From assembly GCA_937867335.1 (NCBI GenBank), contig CALMKX010000238.1, forward strand, positions 33,545-97,544: 64,000 nt of DNA. Direction: 5' to 3'. Within the stretch, counting starts at the first letter, position 1, and each line of letters starts with the position of its first letter. The notes below the pieces were generated by a model, which did no database searches, was not told the origin of the DNA, and was given only the letters and a program-made list of their open reading frames with translations. The position numbers and the translations under genes were made by a program. Positions 37,693-46,703 of this stretch are shown here, in pieces. This DNA comes from an uncultured Acidobacteriota bacterium. GTDB taxonomy: Bacteria > Acidobacteriota > Thermoanaerobaculia > Multivoradales > SZUA-115.

Positions 37693-37774
37693 CGCCGGAG
37701 AGACTAGCAGGAGTCCGAGCTCCCTGCCGGCTCGGCCAGCACCGGCGGGGAGCTCGACAGGGATAGCAGTTCGG

Positions 37775-38182
37775 CTAGAACTTGTTGGCGAAGTCCGAGA
37801 GTCCGGGGATCAGGAAGCGCTGACCGTTGATGCCTTTCATGATGCAAGCGATCGTCACGCCCAGGATGCCGAGCACCATCAGCGGCCACATCAGGCCCAC
37901 CAGGCAGCCCGCCGGGCCGGCAGCGGCCGAGAGAACCACGCCAAGCATGCCGAGCACCACGCAGAGGATGAACCAGGCCACCGTCAGCACCAGGCCGTGC
38001 TTGGCGTGCCACTGCACCTCTTGATCGTTCTTCTCGGTCAAGAGCGGGATCAGGGCGAGGATCCCGAGGTAGGAGAGCACGATCATCAAGTTGCGGTTGT
38101 CGCTGCCTCCAGAAGAGGGGGGTGGGGGAGGGGCGCTCGAGTAGCCGGGCGGGGGGGTCGGTGGGACCTGCGGCTCGCTCAT
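37775..38182 (-). CDS. DUF4870-type (Tic20-like) membrane protein
   Basis: A 135-residue protein with a Pro-rich cytoplasmic head (PQVPPTPPPGYSSAPPPPPS) and three or four TM helices. LSYLGILALIPLLTEKNDQE and HAKHGLVLTVAWFIL are characteristic of DUF4870. The function is unknown; homologues are common membrane proteins of 100-140 residues. Confidence 0.75.
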   Translation of the reverse strand: MSEPQVPPTPPPGYSSAPPPPPSSGGSDNRNLMIVLSYLGILALIPLLTEKNDQEVQWHAKHGLVLTVAWFILCVVLGMLGVVLSAAAGPAGCLVGLMWPLMVLGILGVTIACIMKGINGQRFLIPGLSDFANKF

Positions 38183-38311
38183 CTTCGTAGCCTCCTTGGC
38201 TCAAACTTCGATGCCGTTAGGTGTCGGCGATGAAAGTTTGTTTCGCTACTTCGACGACAGTCTATCGGAGGCGCCCCCGGCTCTCAACTTGGCCGCGCCG
38301 GGCGGCCGGGC

Positions 38312-38896
38312 TCATGCGTCCGGCATCAGAGAGAGGTCCGCAAGCGCCGCCAGAAGCTCTTCACGACGGTCCTCGGCAACCAGCAGTGTCAGCTCGACCT
38401 GCGCTCCGTAGGCTTCGGTGACGAGCTCGATCTCGGGTGGGCGCAGTAGCCGCTTGACCGCCCCGATCCGCGGGTAGTCGAGGGTGAGGTGGAGCTCCCG
38501 GCGGACCCGCTGCTCGACCGGGACGCATCCCGCCAGAGCCTCTCGGGCCGCGAGCGCGTAGGCTCGAGCCAGCCCTCCTTTGCCCAGCTTGGTGCCGCCG
38601 AACCAGCGCACCACCACGCAGAGGGCATCCCAGAGCTCTGCGCCCCGGAGCACCTGGAGTATCGGCATCCCGGCGGTGCCGGCCGGCTCGCCGTCGTCGC
38701 TGCTGCGCTCCTCTTCGCCCAGACGCCAGGCCCAGCAGTGGTGGGTGGCGTCGGCGAAGCGCTGCTTGAGCTCCGCAAGCCTCGCTTCAGCCTCCTCGCG
38801 GCTTCCTGCCGGCAGTAGGAAGCTCAGGAACACCGAACCCTTCTCGCGGACCTCGGCCTTGCCCTCGGCCGTGGGAACGCGTCGAGTTCGGCTCAC
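38312..38896 (-). CDS. yigZ: YigZ/IMPACT family protein
   Basis: A 194-residue UPF0029 protein. The N-terminal IMPACT domain shows KGSVFLSFLLPAGSREEAEA, DATHHCWAWRLG, DDGEPAGTAGMPILQVLRG and VVRWFGGTKLGKGGLARAYA, all hallmark segments; the C-terminus is DUF1949-like. The eukaryotic relative regulates Gcn2. The bacterial role is unclear; translation-related functions are suspected. Confidence 0.92.
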   Translation of the reverse strand: MSRTRRVPTAEGKAEVREKGSVFLSFLLPAGSREEAEARLAELKQRFADATHHCWAWRLGEEERSSDDGEPAGTAGMPILQVLRGAELWDALCVVVRWFGGTKLGKGGLARAYALAAREALAGCVPVEQRVRRELHLTLDYPRIGAVKRLLRPPEIELVTEAYGAQVELTLLVAEDRREELLAALADLSLMPDA

Positions 38897-38910
38897 GCTC
38901 GGAGGCTCTG

Positions 38911-40068
38911 CTAAGCGAGGGCGCTCTCATAAAGGCTTCGATACTGGCCGACTACGCGGTCCTGGCTGAACCGCTCGACCACCCGCGCCCGCCCCGCCTC
39001 GCCGAAACCGGCCAGGCGCTCCGGGTCGGCGAGGAGCGAGACGGCCGCATCCGCCATCCCTGCCACATCGCCGACCGGCAGCAGGAAGCCGTCCACTCCA
39101 TGGCTCACCACCTCCGGCAGCCCACCGGCCTGGTAGCCGACGACCGGTACCTTGCAGGCCAGCGCCTCGAGGGCCGAAAGGCCGAAGGACTCGGCGTTCG
39201 AAGGCAGCAGGAAGAGGTCCGCGCCGATCAGCACTTCCTCCACCAGCGGCAGATTGCCGATGAAGGTGAGGTCCTGGCAGATGCCGAGGTCGCGGCAGCT
39301 CTGCTCCACCTTGGCGCGCTCCGGGCCGTCGCCCACCATGAGCAGTCGGGCGGGCATCCGGCTCCGCACCCGGTGGAAGACCCCCACCACATCCTCCACC
39401 CGCTTGACCGGACGGAAGTTCGAGATGTGCACCAGCACTTTCTCTCTGGGCTTGGCCCAGCGCCGAGCGCCGCGGATTCCCGCCGAGCGCTCGTAACGGC
39501 TGGGATCGATGAAGTTGGGGATGACCTCGATCTCGCACTCCGGGCCGAAGGCTTCCACGGTCTTGCCGCGCAGCCACTCGGAAACGGCGCTGACCCGATC
39601 GCTCTGGACGATGCCGAAGCGGGTGGTCTCGAGGTAGCTCGGGTCGTTGCCCACCAGGGTGATGTCAGTGCCGTGGAGGGTGGTCACCACCGCCAGGCGC
39701 TGGGGAGCGAGGATCTGCCGCGCCAGCACCGCCGACACCGCGTTGGGCACGGCGTAGTGCACGTGCAGCACGTCCAACTTCTCGCGCCGGGCGACCTCGA
39801 CCATCTTGGTCGCGAGCGCTTGGGTGTAGGGAGGGTATTCGAACAGCGGATACCGCGGCACGACGACCTCGTGGTAGTGCAGGTTCTCGTAGAGCTGGGC
39901 CGGTACCCCCTCGTCGCGCAGCCCGCCGCACAGGCCCGAGAGCCGCGAGGGAAGAGCGTAGCTGATGATGTGCACCTCGTCCCCGGAGGCGGCGAGGGCC
40001 ATGGCCAGTTCCGTCGCCACCACTCCCGACCCGCCGTAGGTGGGATAGCAGCTGATGCCGATCTTCAT
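38911..40068 (-). CDS. bshA: Bacillithiol synthase step 1: N-acetyl-glucosaminyl L-malate synthase
   Basis: A 385-residue GT4 glycosyltransferase that joins UDP-GlcNAc and L-malate. [20 protein letters not shown] is the BshA signature, followed by [12 protein letters not shown] and the GT-B donor site [21 protein letters not shown]. The ATG at 40068 overlaps the bshB1 stop (ATGA), so it is translated with the deacetylase. Position within bshC-bshB1-bshA supports the specific assignment over a generic glycosyltransferase. Confidence 0.93.
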   Translation of the reverse strand: MKIGISCYPTYGGSGVVATELAMALAASGDEVHIISYALPSRLSGLCGGLRDEGVPAQLYENLHYHEVVVPRYPLFEYPPYTQALATKMVEVARREKLDVLHVHYAVPNAVSAVLARQILAPQRLAVVTTLHGTDITLVGNDPSYLETTRFGIVQSDRVSAVSEWLRGKTVEAFGPECEIEVIPNFIDPSRYERSAGIRGARRWAKPREKVLVHISNFRPVKRVEDVVGVFHRVRSRMPARLLMVGDGPERAKVEQSCRDLGICQDLTFIGNLPLVEEVLIGADLFLLPSNAESFGLSALEALACKVPVVGYQAGGLPEVVSHGVDGFLLPVGDVAGMADAAVSLLADPERLAGFGEAGRARVVERFSQDRVVGQYRSLYESALA

Positions 40069-40790
40069 CGCAAGCCTCCGGGCAAGAGGGTCATCGGGTC
40101 TGCCACTGCGAGCGGGAGGCGGCTGCCGAAAGGCTCGCCGAGAGCGGCGCCGATCAAGATCCCGAAGTGGCGGGCGCGGCCCTCCACGGCCGCTCGGAAC
40201 TCTTCGCTCGCCACTTTGGTCATGGGCTCGCCGCGGCGCTCCTGGCCGGGCTGGTGGATCTGACTGCGGTAGGCGTCGAGCGAGGCCATCTTGCGGGGCC
40301 ATGCCTCGGTGACGTCCACCACGAAGGCCACTTCGATCGGGTCGTTCTGCATATAGGAGAAAACCGCCGCCGGGCGGTGGGGTGTTCCCCCGGCTCCCCG
40401 CCGAGCCAGGCCGGCGTAGAAGCAGGAGGCCGCCACCAGCTGGTGGGCGCGGCCGTGGTCCGGGTGGCGATCGGCGGGCGTGGGCGCGAACACCAGCTCT
40501 GGGCGCAGCCGGCGCAGGATCGCGATCAGCGCGTCCTCCTCGGCCGAGCCATAGCGCAGGCTGCCGTCGCCGCAATCGAGAATCTCGAGCGCGCTCGCGC
40601 CCAGGGCTTCGGCGGCGGCCTCCGCCTCGCGGCGCCGCTCCTCGACACTGCCGCGGGTGCCGGCCTCGCCGCAGCTCAGGTGGAGGATGCCCACCCGCCG
40701 GCCGGCCATGACGAGCTTGGCCAGGGTACCGCCGCAGCCGAGCTCGACGTCGTCCGGATGAGCGCCGATCGCCAGTACGTCAACCTGCAC
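40065..40790 (-). CDS. bshB1: Bacillithiol biosynthesis deacetylase BshB1
   Basis: A 241-residue PIG-L/LmbE zinc deacetylase. AIGAHPDDVELGCGGTLAKL gives the metal-binding His-Pro-Asp-Asp, and ADRHPDHGRAHQL the third ligand. It removes the acetyl group from GlcNAc-malate. The linked bshA and bshC argue for the bacillithiol role rather than mycothiol or lipid deacetylation. Confidence 0.93.
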   Translation of the reverse strand: MQVDVLAIGAHPDDVELGCGGTLAKLVMAGRRVGILHLSCGEAGTRGSVEERRREAEAAAEALGASALEILDCGDGSLRYGSAEEDALIAILRRLRPELVFAPTPADRHPDHGRAHQLVAASCFYAGLARRGAGGTPHRPAAVFSYMQNDPIEVAFVVDVTEAWPRKMASLDAYRSQIHQPGQERRGEPMTKVASEEFRAAVEGRARHFGILIGAALGEPFGSRLPLAVADPMTLLPGGLR

Positions 40791-40814
40791 GGAATCTCCT
40801 CGCTCGGCTCGGGC

Positions 40815-42425
40815 TCAGAGCCGGATCACCTGAAGTTGGCCTTCGCCCAGATCCATCTGCTCGAAAAGCGCTTGAATCAGCCGGTCGCCGTAGCGGCACC
40901 AGAGAGCCGCTGCCGCGATGGTGCGTTCTTGGAGTTTGCCGCCCGGCAGGGCCAGGTTGCGCAGCTGCTCGACCCGGCGATGGGCGAGCTCGTTCTTGCG
41001 CGCGGCGGCCGCTGTCACTTTCTCGCCGAACGTGGCCAGCGCGCGGGCGATCTGCTCCCGGGTCTTCGTCCAGGGCGTTTCGAGCGACGGGTCGAGGGCC
41101 AGGGCTTGCTCGCGCAGCGCGGCAAGCTCGGCTTCGACACGGCTCGCGGCCTGCGCCGCCGCCGCGGTCGCCTGCCCGGCCCCCAGGAGGCGATCGAGCT
41201 CGCCGCGATCTCCCAGGACTGTCGCGAGGTCCAGCCCGAGCTGGGCGAGCCAACCGACTTGCTTTTCCTCGAGCACCAGGGCTTGAGGCCGGAAGGCCAG
41301 CGTGGAGGGCGCCACTTCCAGCAGTGGGTAGATCGCCGCCACCTGCGCCATGTACGAGAGCTCGCCTGGGCCCAGTACGAACAGGCTGGTGCCGAGCACG
41401 GCATCTTGCACCGCCGGCCGCGCCAGCACCCCGGGGCTCGCGATCAGGGGATTGTCCGCGAGGATCTGCGCGAGTTCGGCGATCGGCCGCTCGGGGCCGG
41501 TCGTGCCACGTAGCGTCCAGCGGTCTTCGCCTCGCCACTCGATCCGCCGCCGCCGGCCCTGGTCGAGCAAGAAGATCGGCGCCTCGCCGGGCGAGAAGGC
41601 CACCTGGGGCTCGAAGCCTCGCGACTTCACCCGCTCGGTGGCCGCTGCCAGAGCGCGGTCGATCTCCCGGCGCCTCGCCAGCAGCCGTCCCAGCACCTCG
41701 CGCTCCGCGGCCTTGAGCTCGGCGAGCTGCGCGTCGAGCATCAGCGGGGCCCGCTCGCCCAGCCAGTGCACCAGGAGGCGCGGGAAGGCCTCGCCGAACT
41801 TGGCCACCGGGCGGTACCAGCGAGCGAGGGTGCGCCATCCTTCGGCCTCCGCAGGCTGGCCGGCCGTCGCCGCGAGTTCGGCCAGCAGGCTCTCCACCTC
41901 GCCTCCAAACGCGCGAGCTCCCACCGGCACCAGCGGCTCACGGTCCTCCCCGAGGTGGACCCTCCTGGGGCCCTCCGCTCCCGGCAGCACCGCCTCGCTC
42001 ACCTCGGCGAAGTCGTGGTCCTCGGTGGCCATCCAGAACACCGCCACCGCCGGTTGGCCGGCTGCTTCGAGGGCTTCGGCCCAGCGAACCGCCGCCACCG
42101 CCTTGAGCAGCGTGTAGAGCGGCCCGCCGAAAAGACCCGGTTGTTGGCCGGTCACTACCACGCGGGTTTCCGGGCGGGCCAGCTTGGCCACCAGAGGCTC
42201 CACTCCGGGGTGTCCGTAGTAGCGGTTGGTCGCGGCGAGGCCGGCTGCCAGGCCCCGGCGATCCACCGCCGGCGGCGCCAGGGCCGGCAGCGCTGCGCCC
42301 CGGCTGAGCTCCAGCGGGGCGAGCAGATCCAAGTGTTCTCCGCGGGCGAAGGCGGCCGCCAGGGCAGGAAGGCGCGCCGGTGCTCGCAGCGTCGTTGCCG
42401 GAAGGGGAGTTGGTGAAACGGTCAT
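40815..42425 (-). CDS. bshC: Bacillithiol biosynthesis cysteine-adding enzyme BshC
   Basis: A 536-residue BshC. Family segments include NRYYGHPGVEPLVAKLARPE (near 67), VVVTGQQPGLFGGPLYTLLK, VFWMATEDHDFAEV and FVLGPGELSYMAQ. It carries a nucleotide-binding core and a long coiled-coil C-terminal half (AQAASRVEAELAALREQ). BshC adds Cys to GlcN-malate to finish bacillithiol. Start and stop are coupled to neighbours: 4 bp overlap with the methyltransferase upstream and 24 bp to bshB1. Confidence 0.92.
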   Translation of the reverse strand: MTVSPTPLPATTLRAPARLPALAAAFARGEHLDLLAPLELSRGAALPALAPPAVDRRGLAAGLAATNRYYGHPGVEPLVAKLARPETRVVVTGQQPGLFGGPLYTLLKAVAAVRWAEALEAAGQPAVAVFWMATEDHDFAEVSEAVLPGAEGPRRVHLGEDREPLVPVGARAFGGEVESLLAELAATAGQPAEAEGWRTLARWYRPVAKFGEAFPRLLVHWLGERAPLMLDAQLAELKAAEREVLGRLLARRREIDRALAAATERVKSRGFEPQVAFSPGEAPIFLLDQGRRRRIEWRGEDRWTLRGTTGPERPIAELAQILADNPLIASPGVLARPAVQDAVLGTSLFVLGPGELSYMAQVAAIYPLLEVAPSTLAFRPQALVLEEKQVGWLAQLGLDLATVLGDRGELDRLLGAGQATAAAAQAASRVEAELAALREQALALDPSLETPWTKTREQIARALATFGEKVTAAAARKNELAHRRVEQLRNLALPGGKLQERTIAAAALWCRYGDRLIQALFEQMDLGEGQLQVIRL

Positions 42426-43186
42426 CGGGTCCCTCGCGGGGCTCGCGGGTCGGAGCTGCTCTCGGCGGAGATGGGCTTACGGGCTACCAGGATCATTCGC
42501 TCGCTCTCCGAGGAATAGGGCTCGGCGCTGAAGTTGCCGTAGGAGGCCGCGAGCTCGAGGCCCGCCCAGCGCAGGCCCTGCGCCACCTCCTCATGGCGGT
42601 AAGCGCGGACGCTCTCGAGGAAAGTCCGCGGCGGCTCTTCCGGGGAGACCAGGCGGATCCGCTTGTTGATCCGGCCGCGGCCGGCATCGTACCAGCGCTC
42701 GATCTCCACGCTGCGCCCTTCGAGCTCGCGCCGCTCGCCCGGGCGCAGGCCGGCGAGGGTGGGTTCCGGGTTCAGGAGATCGATCACCAGGCTGCCGCCG
42801 GCCCGCAGCACCCGGGCCACTTCCTCGAGCACCAGGAAGTTCTCTCGCTCGCTCTCGAAGTAGCCGAAGGAGGTGAAGAAGTTGAGCACCCAGTCGAAAC
42901 TCTCGGCCGCGAAGGGCAGGGCCCTCATATCCGCCCCCACCCGGGGGAGGCCGGGGCGCTCGGCCAGCAGAGTGATCGAGAGGTCCACCCCCACCGCTCG
43001 CCACCCGCGTTGGCGCATCACCTCGGTATGCCGGCCGGCTCCGCAGGCGAGGTCCAGCACCGTTCTCGGCGCCGTCGCCCCGAGAACGTGCTCGACGAAA
43101 CCCACGTGCACTCGGGCTTCGTCGAGGTCCCGGTGGGCGTAGAGCTCGAGGTACTCGGCGCCGAACCACTCGCGATACCAGGCCAT
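42422..43186 (-). CDS. Class I SAM-dependent methyltransferase, first gene of the bacillithiol operon
   Basis: A 254-residue Rossmann methyltransferase. Motif I is VLDLACGAGRHTEVM, an acidic residue follows in AVGVDLS, motif IV-like FDWVLNFFTSFGYFE, and the C-terminus has the RMILVARKP strand. The ATGA overlap with bshC indicates that the two are made together. Neighbours raise the possibility of a thiol-modifying or regulatory methylation, but the substrate cannot be read from the sequence. Confidence 0.82.
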   Translation of the reverse strand: MAWYREWFGAEYLELYAHRDLDEARVHVGFVEHVLGATAPRTVLDLACGAGRHTEVMRQRGWRAVGVDLSITLLAERPGLPRVGADMRALPFAAESFDWVLNFFTSFGYFESERENFLVLEEVARVLRAGGSLVIDLLNPEPTLAGLRPGERRELEGRSVEIERWYDAGRGRINKRIRLVSPEEPPRTFLESVRAYRHEEVAQGLRWAGLELAASYGNFSAEPYSSESERMILVARKPISAESSSDPRAPRGTR

Positions 43187-43260
43187 CCCGGCGGGATCAT
43201 AGCGCGGCCGTTTCGCCCCTCCTGCGAACCTCGGAGGCCGTTGACGATATCCTCCGCGGA

Positions 43261-43524
43261 ATGGAACGCCGCCGGCTCTTGCGGGCCAGCATGCTCGCCG
43301 GGTTTCTCTTCCACACCGTGGCCCTGGGGCTGGTGTGGATGCGCTGGGGGGCCGGCTCGCGAGGCCTGGTTCTGGTCTGGATGGACTTTCCGCTCTCGCT
43401 GCTCTGGCTCTCCGCCCAGGGCACGCGGCTCCTGCTCTTCAGCCTGCTCGCGGGCGGGCTCTGGTGGGCTCTCCTCACCGGCCTACTTTCCAGCTGGGTC
43501 GGACAGCTCTCGGCCCGGCGCTGA
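43261..43524 (+). CDS. Small two-TM hypothetical membrane protein
   Basis: An 87-residue protein with two hydrophobic helices (MLAGFLFHTVALGLVWMRWG and LLLFSLLAGGLWWALLTGLL) and no known motif. It lies 5 bp ahead of the dihydrouridine synthase gene on the same strand. Nothing further can be said about function. Confidence 0.55.
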   Translation: MERRRLLRASMLAGFLFHTVALGLVWMRWGAGSRGLVLVWMDFPLSLLWLSAQGTRLLLFSLLAGGLWWALLTGLLSSWVGQLSARR

Positions 43525-43529
43525 CCCCG

Positions 43530-44513
43530 ATGCTGCGACTCGGCGAGCTCGCCATCGCTCCCCCGCTGGTGCTGGCGCCCATGGCCGGCATCACCGACCA
43601 GGACTTTCGCCTTCTGCTGCGCCGGATCGGTGGCGTGGGCCTGGTGTCGATGGAGTTCCTCTCGGCCAAGGGCCTCTCGCTCGGGGACCGCCGGGTGTGG
43701 CAATGCCTGCGCTTCCACCCCGAAGAGCGACCGCTGGCGATCCAGATCTACGGCTCGGACCCGCACACGATGGCCGAGGCCGCCCGCGTCGTGGAGGCTT
43801 CCGGCGCGGACGTCTGCGACATCAACATGGGCTGCCCGGCCAACAAAGTACTGGCCGGCTGCTCCGGCGCCGCGCTGATGGGGGATCTGCGGCTCGCGGA
43901 GCGCATCGTGGCCACGGTGTGCCGGGCCACGAGATTGCCGGTGACGGTGAAATTCCGCCTCGGCCTGGACGACCTCCGCCGCAACTATCTCGAGCTCGGA
44001 CGGATCTGCGAGGCGAACGGCGCCGCTGCGGTGACGCTCCATGGCCGTACCGCCCGCCAGATGTTCACCGGCGAGGCACTGTGGGAGCCCATCGGCCGGC
44101 TCAAGGCGGCGCTCTCGATCCCGGTGATCGGCAACGGCGACGTGCGCAGCCCCGAGGACGCGCTCGCACTCTTCGCCGCCACGGGCTGCGACGCCGTGAT
44201 GGTGGGACGGGCCGCGACGGCGAACCCCTGGATCTTCCGGCAGATCGCCGACCGCCTGGCCGGCGGTACCGCGGCCGAGCCCAGCCTGGCCGAGCGTGCC
44301 GAGCTGATCCGGAGTCATTTCGCCGTGGTGCTCGAGCGGGAAGCGCCCGGCTTCGCTCTCCACAAGCTGCGAGTCTTCACCCGCTGGTACAGCTACGGCC
44401 TGCCCGGCGGCCAGAGCCTGCGGCGCCGGCTGGGCGGGATCGACGACGCTCCGACCCTGATGCTCGCCGTGGAGGACTTCCTCGACGGGCTCCCGGTGGC
44501 GCACGCCGCTTGA
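43530..44513 (+). CDS. dus: tRNA-dihydrouridine synthase (DusB-like)
   Basis: A 327-residue TIM-barrel flavoenzyme. APMAGITDQDFRLLL is the FMN-binding N-terminus, DINMGCPANKV carries the catalytic Cys102, and VTLHGRTARQMFTG and PVIGNGDVRSPED are further family blocks. It reduces uridine in the tRNA D-loop. The ATG at 43530 starts directly at the conserved N-terminus (MLRLGELAIAPPLVLAPMAG). Confidence 0.93.
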   Translation: MLRLGELAIAPPLVLAPMAGITDQDFRLLLRRIGGVGLVSMEFLSAKGLSLGDRRVWQCLRFHPEERPLAIQIYGSDPHTMAEAARVVEASGADVCDINMGCPANKVLAGCSGAALMGDLRLAERIVATVCRATRLPVTVKFRLGLDDLRRNYLELGRICEANGAAAVTLHGRTARQMFTGEALWEPIGRLKAALSIPVIGNGDVRSPEDALALFAATGCDAVMVGRAATANPWIFRQIADRLAGGTAAEPSLAERAELIRSHFAVVLEREAPGFALHKLRVFTRWYSYGLPGGQSLRRRLGGIDDAPTLMLAVEDFLDGLPVAHAA

Positions 44514-44530
44514 CGAGCCAGGACCTCTCG

Positions 44531-44998
44531 ATGAAGCCCCCAGAACCGGTCGCCCCCCTGGTCGTCGAGTTCGGCGCCGATCCCGACCGGGTGGAGCGGG
44601 CCGTCGCAGAAGCGGCGGAACAATGGGGCGGAGAGTGGGACGGCGCCACCCGCGTCCTGGTGCTGCCGCTTTCCGCCGGGCTCTTCCGCGGTACGCTGAG
44701 CGCCACGCTCAGGCTCGAGGCCGCTGCGGGCGGCACCCGGGCCAGTCTGGAGGGCGGCCGGCGAGCCTTCGAGCTGCGCGGGCGGGCGACTCTCGCCCTG
44801 CTCCTCGGCCTTCTGGGGGCGCTGCCGGTGCTCGCCTGGCCCTTCTTCCCCGCCCTTCTGCCCTACGCGCCGATGGGACTCGGCCTCGCCCTCGCTGCCT
44901 GGTTGCTGGTGGTGGCCCGCCTGACCACCAACAGCCCGGAGGATTTCTTCGAGCTCGTGCGCCACCTTCTCGCCGCCGGCGAGAAACCCGGGGAATAG
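44531..44998 (+). CDS. Hypothetical membrane protein, two TM helices
   Basis: A 155-residue protein. The N-terminal 80 residues are a soluble alpha/beta part (RVLVLPLSAGLFRGTLSATL) and a hairpin of two TM helices follows (ALLLGLLGALPVLAWPFFPA and GLGLALAAWLLVVARL). No family is recognised. It starts 17 bp after dus, probably in the same transcript, and is followed by the terminator at 45027. Confidence 0.6.
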   Translation: MKPPEPVAPLVVEFGADPDRVERAVAEAAEQWGGEWDGATRVLVLPLSAGLFRGTLSATLRLEAAAGGTRASLEGGRRAFELRGRATLALLLGLLGALPVLAWPFFPALLPYAPMGLGLALAAWLLVVARLTTNSPEDFFELVRHLLAAGEKPGE

Positions 44999-45026
44999 CC
45001 GGGATACGCCCCTTGTTAAGCCCCTC

Positions 45027-45046
45027 GGAGACGCCCCGGCGTCTCC
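45027..45046 (+). terminator. Rho-independent terminator after the dus transcript
   Basis: GGAGACGCC and GGCGTCTCC form a 9 bp perfect stem with a CC loop; outer CCCT/AGGG pairs extend it. TTCTTTCTC follows. It lies 28 bp after the stop at 44998 and just ahead of the tmRNA gene. Confidence 0.7.
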
Positions 45047-45063
45047 AGGGTTCTTTCTCAACT

Positions 45064-45417
45064 GGGGGCGTACCGGTTTCGACGGGAAACAGGCGGGGCG
45101 TAGGCTGCGTGCCGAGTTCGGCCCTCGTACAAGCCGAAACAACACAACTGCCAACGACAACTTGGCTCTCGCCGCCTAATTAAACGGTAGCGACGCATCT
45201 CGCGACGGCTCGACCTGTGGCCCCGCGAGGTGTGACACTCAAAGCAGGTCAGAGAGCGTGGGTCGCCCTGCCCCGCGCTCCGACACCCAGCAGGGCTAGT
45301 GGCGGAGAGGGATGCCGCTGATCCTCCTCCGCTGCGAAGCCAAACCAGCGGATACGCACGTAGAAGCCTTCGTGACGCGTTTGCCGGACGTGGGTTCGAC
45401 TCCCACCGCCTCCACCA
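45064..45417 (+). ncRNA. ssrA: Transfer-messenger RNA (tmRNA)
   Basis: About 354 nt. The 5' end GGGGGCGUACCGGUUUCGAC and the 3' end GUGGGUUCGACUCCCACCGCC followed by UCCACCA form the tRNA-Ala-like half (acceptor GGGGGCG with CGCCUCC; T-loop GUUCGAC). The tag reading frame ends in codons for NNTTANDNLALAA then UAA at 45178-45181, followed by pseudoknot-rich sequence. The ALAA ending is the normal degradation signal. The encoded CCA is present. It rescues stalled ribosomes with SmpB. Confidence 0.93.
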
Positions 45418-45495
45418 TCCCCCTTCAAGTTCCCAGCCCGGAGACTCGCCCTAGCGGGGCGTGTCGATCTCCCGACATCACGATCATGAAGGCGC

Positions 45496-46554
45496 TCAGC
45501 CCGCCTCGAACTGGCGGCGCAGGGTCTCGGTGTAGGGCGCCTGGGCCACGCCGACTTCGGTGATGATGCCGGCGATGAGCTCGTGCGGGGTGACGTCGAA
45601 GGCGAAGTTGAGCGCCCGGGCGCCTTCCGGGGCCAGGCGCACACCCTTGAGAGTGAGCACCTCCTCGGGGCTGCGCTCCTCGATCGGAATCGACCGGCCG
45701 TCGGCCAGGGAGAGGTCGATGGTGGACCTCGGCGCGGCCACATAGAACGGAACGCCGTGGCGAGCTGCGAGGACTGCCACGGTGTAGGTGCCGATCTTGT
45801 TGGCGGTATCGCCGTTGGCGGTGATGCGGTCCGCCCCCACCACCACCCGGTCCACCAGGTTCCGGGACATCAGGGCCCCCACGCTCGAGTCGGTCACCAC
45901 CTGGAAGGGCACGCCGAGCCGGTCGAGTTCCCACGCCGTAAGGCGGGCGCCCTGGAGCAGAGGCCGCGTTTCGTCCACCCAGACGTGGCTCACCTTGCCC
46001 TGCCGCCAGGCCGTGGCGATCACCCCGATGGCCGTGCCCACTCCGCCGGTGGCGAGCGCCCCGGCGTTGCAGTGGGTGAGCACCCGGTCGCCGGCGGCGA
46101 AGAGCTCGGCGCCGTGCGCCGCCATGCGCTGGTTGGCCTCGATGTCCTCGCGGTGGACGGCCAGGGCCCAGGCGAGGAGAGCCTCGCGCACCGCCTGCGC
46201 TCCGGAAGCGGCGTGGGCGGCGAAGACCTGGCGCCCTTGCTCGAGAGCCCAGCGCAGATTCACCGCCGTGGGGCGGGTCCTCAGGAGGAGCTCGTAGGTG
46301 GCGTCAAACGCTGAGGCGAGGTCTTTCCCTCCCTGGCTCGGCTCGACTCCCAGCACCAGGCCGAAGGCCGCCGCTACGCCGATGGCCGGAGCGCCCCGAA
46401 CCGCCAGACGGCGAATGGCGTCAGCTACGTCCTCGGGGCGGCTACAGGAGAGCCAGCGCTCTTCGGCAGGCAGCAGGGTCTGCTCGAGAAGCAGCAGCTT
46501 GCCATCCTGCCAACGGATAGGCGAGAAGACCTCCAGGGTTCCCGGGTCCGGCAT
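45496..46554 (-). CDS. mtnA: Methylthioribose-1-phosphate isomerase
   Basis: A 352-residue eIF2B-like isomerase of the methionine salvage pathway. LTHCNAGALATGGVGTAIGV holds the catalytic Cys and VVVGADRITANGDTANKIGT the catalytic Asp. RLAVRGAPAIGVAAAFGL is another family block. ATG 46554 gives MPDPGTLEVFSPIRW; an ATG at 46566 would add four residues and either is possible. It is convergent with tmRNA. No other mtn gene is adjacent, although a Cys/Met-type PLP enzyme is divergent. Confidence 0.92.
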   Translation of the reverse strand: MPDPGTLEVFSPIRWQDGKLLLLEQTLLPAEERWLSCSRPEDVADAIRRLAVRGAPAIGVAAAFGLVLGVEPSQGGKDLASAFDATYELLLRTRPTAVNLRWALEQGRQVFAAHAASGAQAVREALLAWALAVHREDIEANQRMAAHGAELFAAGDRVLTHCNAGALATGGVGTAIGVIATAWRQGKVSHVWVDETRPLLQGARLTAWELDRLGVPFQVVTDSSVGALMSRNLVDRVVVGADRITANGDTANKIGTYTVAVLAARHGVPFYVAAPRSTIDLSLADGRSIPIEERSPEEVLTLKGVRLAPEGARALNFAFDVTPHELIAGIITEVGVAQAPYTETLRRQFEAG

Positions 46555-46703
46555 GGTTCTTCGCATCCTACCAGCCTGGCTTGCGCGGAAAGCCCACCCT
46601 GGACTTGTCGCGGAAGGAAACGGCCCTCGTAAGGGGCGCCCTGCTAGACTGAGCCGGAATCCTGCCCCGGAGTGGCAGTCCAAAATCGAGCTGAGGGAGA
46701 ACA

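Noticed and set aside
42380..44998. 872-residue plus-strand frame across bshC, the methyltransferase and dus
   Set aside because: Only its last 155 codons (from 44531) make a plausible protein; the rest is antisense or shifted reading of recognisable genes.
46567..46703. Possible SAM riboswitch upstream of the Cys/Met PLP gene
   Set aside because: The gap is GC-rich, but I could not fit the SAM-I, SAM-II or SAH core motifs.
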